DNA of 64,000 nt from Psychrobacter sp. UBA3480 (lineage in GTDB: Bacteria; Pseudomonadota; Gammaproteobacteria; Pseudomonadales; Moraxellaceae), in NCBI RefSeq assembly GCF_002377945.1, contig NZ_DFQV01000019.1, positions 9,535 through 73,534 of the forward strand, read 5' to 3'. Positions 8,565 through 16,425 of this stretch are shown in pieces (positions within the stretch are counted from its first letter, which is position 1; every line of letters begins with the position of its first letter). The translations under genes and the position numbers were made by a program. The notes beneath the pieces are model-generated. The model was not told the origin of the DNA. It ran no database searches and was given only the letters and a program-made list of their open reading frames with translations.

Positions 8565-10622
8565 ATGCAAGCCATAGATCACCAACCATCTATATTACTG
8601 CAGACAAACACTCTATTAATGTCAATAAGAATGAGTATCATGACTATGAGTAATACAAATACAGAGGCCGTTCCAAATACTTCGAACATTGCTCCACAAA
8701 CAGCAAGTATGTCAGACACTGCGCCTGCACAACCAAAAACGATGACCAGCTCAATTCCTTTAGAAGAAGATGCTGAGCAAATAAAAGCTAGTAATGTTAG
8801 CGCTATTCAGCACAAGAAAAATCAAATTAAACGCCTACTTACGGAAACGTGGTTACGTGTTGCTCTTATCGTAAGTACATTATTTGCCATAGTGTTTTTC
8901 ACCGTACTGTTTAAAACCGCATCAACAGAGCCTGTTGCGCAAGACGCAGGGGATGGTAGTACTAGTATGGTTGTTACGGGTATTCCGGACGGAACCGACA
9001 ACCTGAATCCTGCTCAAGCAGAGTACTTAAGAGAGATGAATCGTCAACAAGCAGCTGAGCAAGCCCGCTCAGGTGTTACGAACGCTCCTTCGTTGATACT
9101 ACCGAAAGCAAGTGTTGTTGGTGTTGATTCAAACGCAGTGTCTGATGCTAGCGCATTTACTGTAGGTAGCACTAAGAGTTATTACGCTAAAGAAGAATCT
9201 GATCCTAATGATGTCAAGACAATGAGTCTTGCTTCTAATGACCGCTTTAGTACTGTTGGTGCCTCAAAGCTTGATGAGCAGGCCAATCAGCTTGCTATAG
9301 AGAGAGCGCGTGTGGCAGCAGCATCTGTTCAAGCGAAGCCAGGTGTAGATCCAGCGATTGCTAAAGCTAATGCGAGTAATGCAACTTACAACACCAATCA
9401 AAATGGTGGTGCTAACAACGGCAACAATGGTGCTAACAACGGCGGTAATAATGGCAGCAATGGCGCTAACAACGGTGGTAATAATGGCGGTGATACCGGT
9501 GCTGGTACAGCTGCTAATAATCAAAACCAACCTCAAGAGCGTCAACCTGATGCTGATCTGCCAATCGTTCAACAACGCTTGTACGATTCTTATAATCAGC
9601 AAATGCAAGAATTGCAAGCTCAAGAGGATCGTTTTGCTGCACAGCAAGCCGCTAATCAACAGCAAGTCGCGCAACTAAGACAGCAGCGTCAGCAGCAAGC
9701 CGCTCAAGCTCTTGCTAGCCAGATGCAGTCTCAAGCACAAAAAAGAACAGGTGGCGGCTTCACTAGCAAAAAATACATGCCTGAGCAAAATACAAACAAT
9801 GGTGACAACAGTAGTAATGGCACTAGCAACAATAACCAAAATACAGGTTACTGGCCTGCACAACCAACCACTTCTGGTTATCAGCCATCAGCTTATAGCA
9901 ACAATTCAAGCTACGGCAACCAAGGACAGTTTACCAGTGAAAGCAATGCTGCAACGCCTCCGCCGTTATTAGCTAAGAATATTATTCGCGCTGGCACGCG
10001 CTGGCCTGTAGTTATTACTAAGCATGTTAATACCGATGAAGGTCTTAATGTGTCTGGTGTGATTGTAGGTGGTCCATTCGACGGCGCTGCTGTGCATGGA
10101 TCGGTACAACAACAAGGCCGAAATATTGGTGTAGTGTTCAATCGTATTGAGCCTCAGAATCCGCGCAAACAAATCATTCCGTTGAATGCATTGGCTCAAA
10201 CCATTGGTAGCCAAAAAGAAGCTGTAGCGAGTCAGGTTAAAAATCACTATGCGCAGAACTACGGCATTATGGCTCTAACAAGTGTTATTGGTGGTTATGG
10301 CGAAGCTTATTCTGACAACAATGAGACTGTAATAACAGGTTCTGATGGCTTTGTTATTGAGAGCAAAGGCGAAACCACACAAAAAGAAGTAACTGCGGAA
10401 ATCCTTAGCCAGTTTTCAGATAAGCTTAATGAGGACATTGGTAGTTTAGGTAATCGTCCACCAACGTTCATTATTAATCAAGGTACTGTTCTGCAGATGG
10501 TTTTGCTGAGCAACTTAGATATCTATGGAACAGTTAACGGTTCAGCTAACTCTGGTCAGCAACAGCAACCACCACAGCAACCACAGCAGCAGTATTCAAA
10601 TACTCGACGTACAAGCTTGTAA
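8565..10622 (+). CDS. dotG: DotG/IcmE (TraO) channel scaffold, VirB10-like
   Basis: A 685-residue protein spanning the envelope. Residues 1-90 are cytoplasmic, a membrane segment lies at about 95-115, a long low-complexity region follows (Asn/Gly repeats about 275-320, then Gln/Ala-rich coiled stretches to about 400), and residues 470-660 are the VirB10/TrbI-like domain (AGTRWPVVITKHVNTDEG, GGPFDGAAVHGSV, PTFIINQGTVLQMVLL). The C-terminus is a PQQQ tail. The decapeptide repeats of Legionella DotG are replaced here by the Asn/Gly-rich stretch. A strong RBS (GAGAGGG) supports the ATG at 8565; an internal ATG at 8643 is the alternative. Confidence 0.92.
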   Translation: MQAIDHQPSILLQTNTLLMSIRMSIMTMSNTNTEAVPNTSNIAPQTASMSDTAPAQPKTMTSSIPLEEDAEQIKASNVSAIQHKKNQIKRLLTETWLRVALIVSTLFAIVFFTVLFKTASTEPVAQDAGDGSTSMVVTGIPDGTDNLNPAQAEYLREMNRQQAAEQARSGVTNAPSLILPKASVVGVDSNAVSDASAFTVGSTKSYYAKEESDPNDVKTMSLASNDRFSTVGASKLDEQANQLAIERARVAAASVQAKPGVDPAIAKANASNATYNTNQNGGANNGNNGANNGGNNGSNGANNGGNNGGDTGAGTAANNQNQPQERQPDADLPIVQQRLYDSYNQQMQELQAQEDRFAAQQAANQQQVAQLRQQRQQQAAQALASQMQSQAQKRTGGGFTSKKYMPEQNTNNGDNSSNGTSNNNQNTGYWPAQPTTSGYQPSAYSNNSSYGNQGQFTSESNAATPPPLLAKNIIRAGTRWPVVITKHVNTDEGLNVSGVIVGGPFDGAAVHGSVQQQGRNIGVVFNRIEPQNPRKQIIPLNALAQTIGSQKEAVASQVKNHYAQNYGIMALTSVIGGYGEAYSDNNETVITGSDGFVIESKGETTQKEVTAEILSQFSDKLNEDIGSLGNRPPTFIINQGTVLQMVLLSNLDIYGTVNGSANSGQQQQPPQQPQQQYSNTRRTSL

Positions 10623-10662
10623 TGAAGTTTAAACAACAATACTAGCCAAATTAGGAATTTAT

Positions 10663-11778
10663 ATGAAACCCGTTAGAAAGCCAACAAGTCAACCAGACGC
10701 CGCGGCTACACCTCGTCCATCTGCACGACCGTCAGCTCGCCCTGGCGCGCGTCCTGCAGGTGCAGGCGGCAAGCTTGAAAAAACCCCAAAGAAAAAATTT
10801 GAAATGCCTGGTGCTCCTGTTTTAGTAGGTGTTGCTTTTGGCCTAGTAGTTCTAATTTTCGTTACTTATATGTTGTGGCCAGCATCAACACCTGATACTG
10901 CTGTTGTCGCTAACGACATAGCACCGCAAGAGACTGTAGATGAGTTCCCTGTCGATGCGGCTCCTATCTATCCAGAAGGTTACTATCTAGCATCGCCAAC
11001 ACCTATTCAAGAGCTTGGCCGTCAAGCTACTCAAAAAGCACTAACAGACCACAGTGCTTATGTGGCAGGTCAGGGCTTAGTTCTGGCTAACGGGGTAACA
11101 CTCGGTGAAAATACACCTGAGCTAATCATGATGCGTGATGGTGTTGCTGCAAATACAACTCAGCAACTGCAGTCGATGACTCAAACGCAAGTAGATCCTA
11201 CTACTGGTAATGCTGTTATTTTAGTAAGAGATGATGCTACTGGCCAAATGACGCCACTAAGCGTATCTACTCAAGCAACTGCATTCGAAGCTCAAGCTTA
11301 TAGAATTGCGGCTACTAACTTAGACGCAGAAATCCTAAATCAAAGTAACGGCGCAGCACAAAATGTTGTTGCAGTAGTAGAGCCTGTTGTTGAAAAGCAG
11401 ATTATCGTAGAGTCGGTATTAGACGATACTGAAAAGCGCAAGTATTTAGATCTTATTGAAACTCAAGAGCGCGAGAATGAGCGTTTACGCGATAAGATTG
11501 CTGATGTCCAAGACGATATGCTTGATCAACGCAAGCAAGTTATTGATGTTATGCAACGTATCGAAGACTCTCCAATCGCAAGCCAGCGCTTACGAGCCAC
11601 TATGCTGCCTAAAAGTACAGGTTTAACCCAACAAGGCATCGTTGGCGATAGAGTATGGTACGCAGATCAAGAAGGCAGACTCACAACATATCGTATTGGT
11701 GAAGTTATTAACGGCACTGAATTGAGAATTGCTAGTACTGACGAAGCAACTAATACTGTTCTTGTAACGCCAAAATAA
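10663..11778 (+). CDS. DotF/IcmG (TraP)-like inner-membrane protein
   Basis: A 371-residue bitopic membrane protein: Pro/Ala/Arg-rich cytoplasmic N-terminus (about 1-45), one membrane segment at about 49-70, then a periplasmic region with a strong coiled coil at about 255-300 (ENERLRDKIADVQDDM) and a small C-terminal beta domain (VGDRVWYADQEGRLTTYRIGEV). Position between dotG and dotE matches icmG/dotF and traP, and the single TM plus coiled coil fits, but sequence similarity is not obvious, so the assignment is mainly by synteny. The leader carries CTAGCCAAATTAGGA, a form of the shared element. Confidence 0.65.
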   Translation: MKPVRKPTSQPDAAATPRPSARPSARPGARPAGAGGKLEKTPKKKFEMPGAPVLVGVAFGLVVLIFVTYMLWPASTPDTAVVANDIAPQETVDEFPVDAAPIYPEGYYLASPTPIQELGRQATQKALTDHSAYVAGQGLVLANGVTLGENTPELIMMRDGVAANTTQQLQSMTQTQVDPTTGNAVILVRDDATGQMTPLSVSTQATAFEAQAYRIAATNLDAEILNQSNGAAQNVVAVVEPVVEKQIIVESVLDDTEKRKYLDLIETQERENERLRDKIADVQDDMLDQRKQVIDVMQRIEDSPIASQRLRATMLPKSTGLTQQGIVGDRVWYADQEGRLTTYRIGEVINGTELRIASTDEATNTVLVTPK

Positions 11779-11807
11779 CCTGTACCGATGGTATGTAAGG
11801 AACGTAA

Positions 11808-12425
11808 ATGCAATTCGCAACCATACTCGCAGCAGTGGATCAGCCTGATGTGTTTGTTATGCTTAATAATTTAGCCAACGCATTTAGTTATCTCACTTTA
11901 TACTTTCGCTATTTTTTAATTATTTTATCTTTACTTTGGATGTTTTTCGCTCTTTTTAACCTCTGGTCAGTAAGTGTGGCCGGGGGTGGTCAACCAACTA
12001 AGCTGCTACCGTCTAAAGCCCAGCCAACCGTTGCAGGCGCTTGGATGCAGGCGATAGTAGCTGGTCTGTTGTTTATTATGGCGTATAAAATGCTGCCAGC
12101 AGCAGTAATGTCTTCATTAGTGACAGGAGACGTTATCGGAGTTCAAATATACTCTGTTGGGACGTATTCGCCATCGACTGCAGGCAACGCAGAAATTCGC
12201 GCTTTAATACAAGATGTTATCGGCACGTTAATGCAGTTTATTGGATGGCTGGCTTATTTTAGAGGGTTTAACACTTGGTATCAGATGGGGCAAGGTACTA
12301 CTGATCATCGCGCCAGTCGCGTTATCGGGTATTTCTTCTTTGGTACATTGTGTATGTCATTCCAGTGGGTTAACTCTTTAATTGCCAATACACTTGGTTT
12401 CGATTTATTTGGTTTATTCATGTAA
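11808..12425 (+). CDS. dotE: DotE/IcmC (TraQ) integral membrane protein
   Basis: A 205-residue protein with about four membrane segments (around residues 30-52, 78-95, 133-150 and 173-192), matching the size and topology of DotE/IcmC and TraQ. It lies between dotF and dotP as in Legionella. It is thought to belong to the inner-membrane part of the type IVB apparatus, and DotE is distantly related to DotP. A GC-rich terminator directly follows the stop codon, so this is the last gene of the first transfer transcript. Confidence 0.75.
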   Translation: MQFATILAAVDQPDVFVMLNNLANAFSYLTLYFRYFLIILSLLWMFFALFNLWSVSVAGGGQPTKLLPSKAQPTVAGAWMQAIVAGLLFIMAYKMLPAAVMSSLVTGDVIGVQIYSVGTYSPSTAGNAEIRALIQDVIGTLMQFIGWLAYFRGFNTWYQMGQGTTDHRASRVIGYFFFGTLCMSFQWVNSLIANTLGFDLFGLFM

Positions 12426-12435
12426 AATAGGCGCT

Positions 12436-12461
12436 TGGCGGCATCGCCGCCAGGTTTTTTT
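12436..12461 (+). terminator. intrinsic terminator after dotE
   Basis: TGGCGGC-atc-GCCGCCA is a GC-rich stem with a seven-T run directly after it. It splits the transfer cluster into transcription units; the following 217 bases are AT-rich and hold the promoter-like element GATAATTTTAGCC (12651-12663) before the next gene. Confidence 0.9.
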
Positions 12462-12678
12462 GGAATTATTTTATTCTTAATAAGATGCGGTTTATTATCA
12501 TTAGATGAGTTATAATCGCATGATTTTGAAAACGTTAAAGATATTTTTAAATAAATGTGTTTTTTTGTTTGTCAAAATTGTTTCGTAGTGTTAATATTGC
12601 ATCGTATCCAATATTTACACAATTGTTAGCGTTTGTAATTAATTTAAATTGATAATTTTAGCCAAAGAAGAGGTTTTT

Positions 12679-13116
12679 ATGAGCAATACACAGGAAAGTA
12701 CTAAAGGTACTCTGGTATCTAAGTTTAATGAAAAAACACTAGCAATGTCAGTCGTTGCCAGTGTTGCTATGATGTCTGTAGCATCAACAGCGACAGCTGG
12801 TGCTTTTGAAGATGCCGTTAAATCTGACCGTACCTCTGCAAGCTCGCTAACTGGTAATCAGGGCGCGGCTGAACAGGGCCTAAGCAGTATCTATAATCTT
12901 GGTAAATATATTGCCATTGTTATCGGTCTATTCTTAGCTATCGGTGGCTTAATGGCCGTTAGTAAAGCAGCTAAAACAGAAGGTCAGAAAAGTCAGATGC
13001 CTGGTTGGATCTCGTTTGGTATTGGTGGTCTATTGACCGTAGTTGGCTTCTTTATGTTCGCAGTTGGTAAAACAGCTACTAACGTTATTGGTGCTGACGG
13101 TACTACCACGCCTTAG
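12679..13116 (+). CDS. dotP: DotP/IcmD (TraR)-like membrane protein, first copy
   Basis: A 145-residue protein with a signal-like hydrophobic segment at about 22-41 (cleavage possible near ATAGA), then two membrane segments at about 75-95 and 112-133 separated by a basic loop (KAAKTEGQKSQMPG). This is the IcmD/DotP and TraR arrangement. The ATG at 12679 follows an AGAAGAGG ribosome-binding site; an upstream in-frame start at 12649 is within the promoter-like element and is rejected. It stands alone between two terminators, so its level may be set independently, fitting a component needed in many copies. Confidence 0.75.
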   Translation: MSNTQESTKGTLVSKFNEKTLAMSVVASVAMMSVASTATAGAFEDAVKSDRTSASSLTGNQGAAEQGLSSIYNLGKYIAIVIGLFLAIGGLMAVSKAAKTEGQKSQMPGWISFGIGGLLTVVGFFMFAVGKTATNVIGADGTTTP

Positions 13117-13146
13117 TATTTTCCAAACTCTAGTGCTAAAGAGAGA

Positions 13147-13173
13147 AATGCCGCTAATTGCGGCATTTTTTTT
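13147..13173 (+). terminator. intrinsic terminator after first dotP
   Basis: AATGCCGC-taatt-GCGGCATT followed by a T-run. The next promoter-like element TATAATTTTAGCT starts at 13195. Confidence 0.9.
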
Positions 13174-13225
13174 CAAAAATATTTGGTTTTTTCCTATAAT
13201 TTTAGCTAAATCAGAGGTCTTGCTT

Positions 13226-13615
13226 GTGAAACTAACAAAAATAACCAACCTACCTTTATTCCTTTTCGTTACCGCAAGCGCCTGTTGGCACACTACGGTA
13301 ATGGCCGCTCCGTTAGACGCACTTCCCAACTCCCCACACCCTAATGCAACCTTGCCCGCCATGGAAGCCCGAATGGATTCTCTTGGTACTTCTTTATGGA
13401 GTTTTATTAAGGGTTGCGCAATCGTTTTAGGTCTAGTTCTTGTTATAGCTTCTCTATTAAGAATTCGTGATATCAGCAATGGTAAAAAAGATGGCAGCAT
13501 TGGCGGCGCTTTCGCTGGTCTTGTTGTTGGTGGCATGATGTCTAGTGTCGCTATTTGGCTGTTTGCTTTCGCAAAAACCGCCGAAGATATTACTGGGGCG
13601 GGGGCGGCAAGTTAA
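13226..13615 (+). CDS. DotP/IcmD-like membrane protein, second copy
   Basis: The GTG at 13226 with AGAGG upstream gives a 129-residue protein with a signal peptide (about 1-27), then two membrane segments (about 58-75 and 92-115) around a basic loop (RIRDISNGKKDGSIGG). Topology and loop pattern parallel the preceding dotP-like gene (AKTEGQKS...GISFGIGGLLTVVGFFMF versus SNGKKDG...AGLVVGGMM), so I read it as a diverged paralogue. A shared promoter-like element lies about 20 bases upstream. It is followed after 3 bases by the next gene. Confidence 0.7.
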   Translation: MKLTKITNLPLFLFVTASACWHTTVMAAPLDALPNSPHPNATLPAMEARMDSLGTSLWSFIKGCAIVLGLVLVIASLLRIRDISNGKKDGSIGGAFAGLVVGGMMSSVAIWLFAFAKTAEDITGAGAAS

Positions 13616-13618
13616 CTC

Positions 13619-14023
13619 ATGGACTCTCAACAAAGACAAAAATTATTTGCGCTTAGTCGAGAGCCTGATTGTAGTGCCGAGCTATTAGAAAAATGTTTGG
13701 CACAAACAGACTGGGTTAATGACGCCGCTTTGCAGTTGAGGGTGCAACAAACAATCTTGGCTGAAAAAGATATTGAATCAGCCATAAAGCTTTGTCGCAC
13801 TATCGAGATGATGCCGAACGTCGCTTTTGATTTCAATGAAGTCATGAGTGTTATTGTCCGTCATGGTACAGCTAATCAGGCTTATAACGCGCTCACCAGC
13901 ATACAGCTTGCACCTAGTGCATTGTTGCAGCAGGCTATACTCGCTAAAGGCACCGTTAGTGATCATACGCAATTACGAGATTGGCAACTATCACTCAAGA
14001 AATTGGAGCCTAAAACGACATGA
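13619..14023 (+). CDS. hypothetical protein, 134 aa
   Basis: Soluble all-helical protein with no recognised family, lying between the second dotP-like gene (3-base gap) and dotN (4-base ATGA overlap), so translation is probably coupled to both. Repeated helical pairs (QQTILAEKDIESAIKLCR, VIVRHGTANQAYNAL) suggest a small helical-repeat adaptor. Not present between dotP and dotN in the Legionella arrangement as I know it, so it may be a lineage-specific transfer component. Confidence 0.6.
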   Translation: MDSQQRQKLFALSREPDCSAELLEKCLAQTDWVNDAALQLRVQQTILAEKDIESAIKLCRTIEMMPNVAFDFNEVMSVIVRHGTANQAYNALTSIQLAPSALLQQAILAKGTVSDHTQLRDWQLSLKKLEPKTT

Positions 14024-14985
14024 CCACACAAGGATTTTTGCCCGAAGGGTTTGGCACATTGTCTATCAATGTTCAACGCCCTCACTGGCGTACTGAGGTC
14101 AATATTCATACCACGCCTGAGTACTTAGATCGCTTAAACCATCTTCGCCTAAATAGCGACAACATCGTTTGTTACTATTGCGGCTTTCCTGACGGCCCGT
14201 ATTTGGAAATACACCATCTTGACCATGACCATACTAACTACGAAGATGAGAATCTTTGCGCTGTTTGTAGCTTGTGCCATAGAAGTCAGCATCTCGGTTG
14301 GGTAGGTATTAAAAATTTAGGTCGATTGATGTATTTGCCAAGTCGCGCTGATTATGATGATGACAAACAGCCTAAATACTCTTTAGAGGTGCTGAATATC
14401 ATTCAACGTTTCTATTTGATGTCGTCATATCTTACCCCGCAACAACGCACACGGCTTTATGACCTTCCAATGATGACCGCTATCGATGACCTTCTAAACG
14501 CTTTTCAACGTAGAAATTTCGAAGGCGACTATCATGCCATTATGAAAGTAAAGGCTGAAAAACTAGAGGCTCAGAGCAATCTACAAAACATGAGTAAAGA
14601 AGAAAAAGACCAGTTCTTTAAAGAGCAAGCCGAAGAAAGGTCTCAGCCTAAGCCAGTTACACCTAATACGCTAGGCGATGCTGCATATCTTACAGGAGAT
14701 TTGCATATTATTGATTTGGTCGATGCCCTTTGCGAAGAGCATATTGCCTATGAGAGTAATTTAACGAAAACCCGCCCAAAATCAAATCCTGTAGATAATT
14801 TCTTTGATACGCAAGAGAAAGGTACGCGAGGTCGTATGGCGGTTTGGTTTAACACCAGTGTCTTTGATCCCTTTGAGAATAGCTATAATATCGAAGACCG
14901 CATGGATTACTACAATCAGTTAAACTATTTTACTCCGTCAGGCATCTCGTCAATCATCCAGAACATTCGTGAGCAAGGGTCTTAG
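14020..14985 (+). CDS. dotN: DotN/IcmJ (TraT) coupling-complex protein
   Basis: A 321-residue zinc-binding protein. Residues about 46-90 carry CYYCGFPDG, EIHHLDHDH and CAVCSLCH, a C-x2-C ... C-x2-C zinc site in an HNH-like fold typical of IcmJ/DotN. In Legionella DotN binds the C-terminus of the coupling ATPase DotL; here it precedes dotO as in the icm cluster. The C-terminal half (about 170-321) is an extension relative to the roughly 210-residue Legionella protein and contains a charged helix KEEKDQFFKEQAEERSQ. It overlaps the previous gene by 4 bases. Confidence 0.82.
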   Translation: MTTQGFLPEGFGTLSINVQRPHWRTEVNIHTTPEYLDRLNHLRLNSDNIVCYYCGFPDGPYLEIHHLDHDHTNYEDENLCAVCSLCHRSQHLGWVGIKNLGRLMYLPSRADYDDDKQPKYSLEVLNIIQRFYLMSSYLTPQQRTRLYDLPMMTAIDDLLNAFQRRNFEGDYHAIMKVKAEKLEAQSNLQNMSKEEKDQFFKEQAEERSQPKPVTPNTLGDAAYLTGDLHIIDLVDALCEEHIAYESNLTKTRPKSNPVDNFFDTQEKGTRGRMAVWFNTSVFDPFENSYNIEDRMDYYNQLNYFTPSGISSIIQNIREQGS

Positions 14986-14991
14986 GTTTAG

Positions 14992-16278
14992 ATGGAAAAC
15001 GACAACAACCATTCGTATTTTGTGTTTGACTCTCATTTCACATTGGATGATTTGTACCCTGAAACCAGCCTGCATATCGAAGAGTGGGCTGGCGATGATG
15101 GTTTGTCTAAAAATAATGATTCAAAGAACGCTTTTCTGCTCTGGTCTAAGTATAGCTTTATAAATGCTGACGAATACGATGACGAAGAGGATGATGATTA
15201 CTATTATGATGATGGAAGTGTCGGCGTCTATAGCAAGTCACATAATAGTAGCGCTGCTTTAAGATGCGCAAATCTACCCCTATACGCCCTAAAACCGCCT
15301 GCAGGTAGCAAGCACCCCAAAGTAACTATAGGCTATCAGGTGGCGCTACCTGAGCACTTATCACAGCGTCAGCAAGCGTGGTTTGACTTATTCGAATTGC
15401 CAAGAGTCGATGACTTTGTGACAGTCACCGTAGATGAGTACCATCTACTGAGGCATATCAAAGTACTAAGCCCAAGCCATCAGTCAAGAGCTATTGAGGC
15501 TTACCAGATACCCAACCCTCTAGCACAAGAAGTTAATCTTATTCTTGATGGCACACCTCCAAGCTTAACCTCTGTAAGCCCAGCCCTTTCTTCTAAAATA
15601 ACCAGAATAAAAACTCAGTTTTTACAAAACCTCAAAAGCGAGTATGTAGAAGGTGATGATTCATATCAGTTACAGGCTGCCGCTAATCGACACCTAATGA
15701 TAAGGGCAGAAAGGCTTAATCAGATTAAAGCGCTGATTTATTCAGATTATTACGTCTCACCCTCTAGGTACTTGAGTGACACACACAAGATTGCACCTAG
15801 TTGGATTCAAAAGAGGCCTATATATAATGAAGATGACTTGCTATACAAAGAACACGGTGTTGATGGCTGGTTTAGGTCAGAGTATCTACCAAACACCCTG
15901 TTAACAGCATTAACCGCGCTTGCTTGTGTTGGGTACTGGTCGATCGAGTGCGACAACGACAATCCTTACGAGCTGCTTACCACTGCCGCCGAAGGTTTCT
16001 TATACGCTCACCAGTCTAATGAGAGCTCCAATAGGCGGCTTTATCAGATTATATACCACCCACAAAACCCCTTCGATCTTAAGAAGGACCTTATTAAATT
16101 CAATGCATTAATGCCTGTGTTGGCGGCTATATGCCAAGAACCTGCCAGCAAAGGTGTCCAGATGGCGAAGTTCTTTGACGATGAAGAGCGCACAAAGTCT
16201 TTAGTGGATGTACTTATGACTGAAAATGGTCATGAGAGCGTCATCAAGAAATTTATTGATGCGATGAGTGGTGGTTAA
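14992..16278 (+). CDS. hypothetical protein in transfer cluster, 428 aa
   Basis: Soluble protein starting 6 bases after dotN. It carries a highly acidic patch at about residues 57-75 (DEYDDEEDDDYYYDDG) and otherwise alternating alpha/beta sequence without a motif I recognise. The position between dotN and dotO and the tight spacing imply a role linked to the cytoplasmic motor or coupling complex, but there is no direct evidence. Translation is likely coupled to dotN. Confidence 0.65.
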   Translation: MENDNNHSYFVFDSHFTLDDLYPETSLHIEEWAGDDGLSKNNDSKNAFLLWSKYSFINADEYDDEEDDDYYYDDGSVGVYSKSHNSSAALRCANLPLYALKPPAGSKHPKVTIGYQVALPEHLSQRQQAWFDLFELPRVDDFVTVTVDEYHLLRHIKVLSPSHQSRAIEAYQIPNPLAQEVNLILDGTPPSLTSVSPALSSKITRIKTQFLQNLKSEYVEGDDSYQLQAAANRHLMIRAERLNQIKALIYSDYYVSPSRYLSDTHKIAPSWIQKRPIYNEDDLLYKEHGVDGWFRSEYLPNTLLTALTALACVGYWSIECDNDNPYELLTTAAEGFLYAHQSNESSNRRLYQIIYHPQNPFDLKKDLIKFNALMPVLAAICQEPASKGVQMAKFFDDEERTKSLVDVLMTENGHESVIKKFIDAMSGG

Positions 16279-16396
16279 CAAACTTATATGTCTCTCGTAA
16301 ATCATTTCAGGGTAGAGCTAGTTTTAAATTGTATTGTTTTAGTTTCTTTAACAAAGTATAATTTTTAGTAAATATTTACTACCGATTTTTAGCTTT

Positions 16397-16409
16397 TATA
16401 ATTTTAGCC
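16397..16409 (+). promoter_or_regulatory. shared promoter-like element before dotO
   Basis: TATAATTTTAGCC followed by AATTAGGAA and the ATG at 16426. The preceding 115 bases are AT-rich without a gene. The -10-like box, the TTTAGC block and the TAGGA ribosome-binding site are arranged as at 19734. Confidence 0.6.
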
Positions 16410-16425
16410 AATTAGGAATATCTGC

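Noticed and set aside
9264..9863. Antisense and alternative-frame ORFs within dotG
   Set aside because: Produced by the low-complexity Asn/Gly and Gln/Ala coding region; no start signals.
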